64,000 bases of DNA from positions 62,001 through 126,000 of the forward strand of contig JAWKUA010000014.1 in NCBI GenBank assembly GCA_041398785.1. The letters are read 5' to 3'. This document shows positions 63,564-64,000 of this stretch, piece after piece. A program made the translations under genes and the position numbers. Below the pieces are notes generated by a model that was not told the origin of the DNA, made no database searches, and saw nothing but the letters and a program-made list of their open reading frames with translations. The stretch is from Planctomycetaceae bacterium. GTDB lineage: Bacteria; Planctomycetota; Planctomycetia; Planctomycetales; Planctomycetaceae. The stretch's first letter is position 1; each line of letters starts with the position of its first letter.

Positions 63564-64000
63564 CAATTGCGTCGGCGCGGGCGTTTTTCCAGCATGGGCT
63601 GCAGCTCCTCAACGAAGTCGTTCACATCCTGAAATTCGCGATACACCGATGCGAACCGGACAAAGGCGACCTTGTCCAGATCACGCAGCGCGTTGAAGAC
63701 CATTTCTCCGATCTGGCGGGACGGAACTTCGCGAACACCATCTTCATAGACGGACGCTTCCACGGCCCCGACAAGCTGATCGATCTGCTCGTTGCTGACC
63801 GGACGCTTGAAGCACGCCTTTTCAATTCCCGCGCGGATCCGGCTGCGATCAAACGGAACCCGGCTGCCGTCCTTCTTGATGACTTTGACGGGAGATTCTT
63901 CGATCCGTTCGTAGGTCGTGAAGCGGCGTTCGCACTTCAGACATTCGCGACGTCGACGAATTGAGAAATCCTGGCTGTTTCTCGAATCGATGACTTTGGT
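63563..64000 (-). CDS. nrdR: transcriptional repressor NrdR, 5' end missing
   Basis: 145 residues are in the window; only a few N-terminal residues lie beyond 64000. The visible start TKVIDSRNSQDFSIRRRREC and CLKCERRFTTYERIEE carry the second half of the zinc ribbon; the ATP-cone follows (SPVKVIKKDGSRVPFDRSRI). The family C-terminus reads ALRDLDKVAFVRFASVYREF. NrdR represses ribonucleotide reductase genes in response to ATP/dATP. comEC starts on its stop codon, so the two are probably co-transcribed. Confidence 0.95.
   Translation of the reverse strand, partial: TKVIDSRNSQDFSIRRRRECLKCERRFTTYERIEESPVKVIKKDGSRVPFDRSRIRAGIEKACFKRPVSNEQIDQLVGAVEASVYEDGVREVPSRQIGEMVFNALRDLDKVAFVRFASVYREFQDVNDFVEELQPMLEKRPRRRN

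Overview
The window reads as a chromosomal segment of a bacterium in the phylum Planctomycetota. The lineage call is an inference from gene content: a secreted YTV-repeat protein, paired secreted PQQ-type beta-propeller proteins, a very large secretin with N-terminal repeats, a PEP-CTERM protein, a fused AroD-AroE enzyme, and many DUF2079 or GT39-like membrane proteins. The species is not identified. No tRNA, rRNA or CRISPR array was seen.

Positions 1-10304 hold the S10-spc-alpha ribosomal supercluster on the plus strand: (rpsS)-rplV-rpsC-rplP-rpmC-rpsQ-rplN-rplE-rpsN-rpsH-rplF-rplR-rpsE-rplO-secY-rpmJ-rpsM-rpsK-rpoA-rplQ. It supplies ribosomal proteins, the Sec channel and the RNA polymerase alpha subunit. 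Usual members missing from their normal places are rplX (L24), rpmD, adk, map, infA and rpsD. rpsC and rplP overlap out of frame by 62 nt, and L17 is much longer than usual.

Positions 10305-14682 are an insertion zone directly after rplQ: an IS1634-family element with terminal inverted repeats, a decayed IS5-type transposase, and an intact IS5/IS402-type element.

Positions 14848-31929 carry a putative metallopeptidase, a flavin-reductase-like protein, an SMP-30 lactonase, a DUF2079 membrane protein, a 1467-residue secretin, a GGCT-like protein, a thioesterase, a Cys-rich secreted protein, then a tight run aroDE-aroK-prepilin peptidase followed by a ROK-family kinase.

Positions 32010-44647 carry ppx-ppk1 (polyphosphate turnover), mutL with endonuclease motifs, an unrecognised membrane-anchored protein and two PQQ-propeller proteins. 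Positions 44746-47634 (minus strand) carry a MoaD/ThiS-like protein translationally linked to an Asp-box propeller protein, and the YTV-repeat protein.

Positions 48344-64000 hold a small SHOCT-like membrane protein, clpX, a CCA/poly(A) nucleotidyltransferase, a GT39-like membrane protein, polA with an apparently dead proofreading domain, mcsA and mcsB (protein-arginine phosphorylation), an unknown membrane protein, a PEP-CTERM protein, comEC and the 3' part of nrdR. Nothing in the window is a clearly new defence or mobile system. The most notable oddities are the missing rplX, the overlapping rpsC/rplP, the degenerate PolA exonuclease, the ROK kinase without its zinc motif, the MoaD-like/propeller pair and two unusual secreted repeat proteins.
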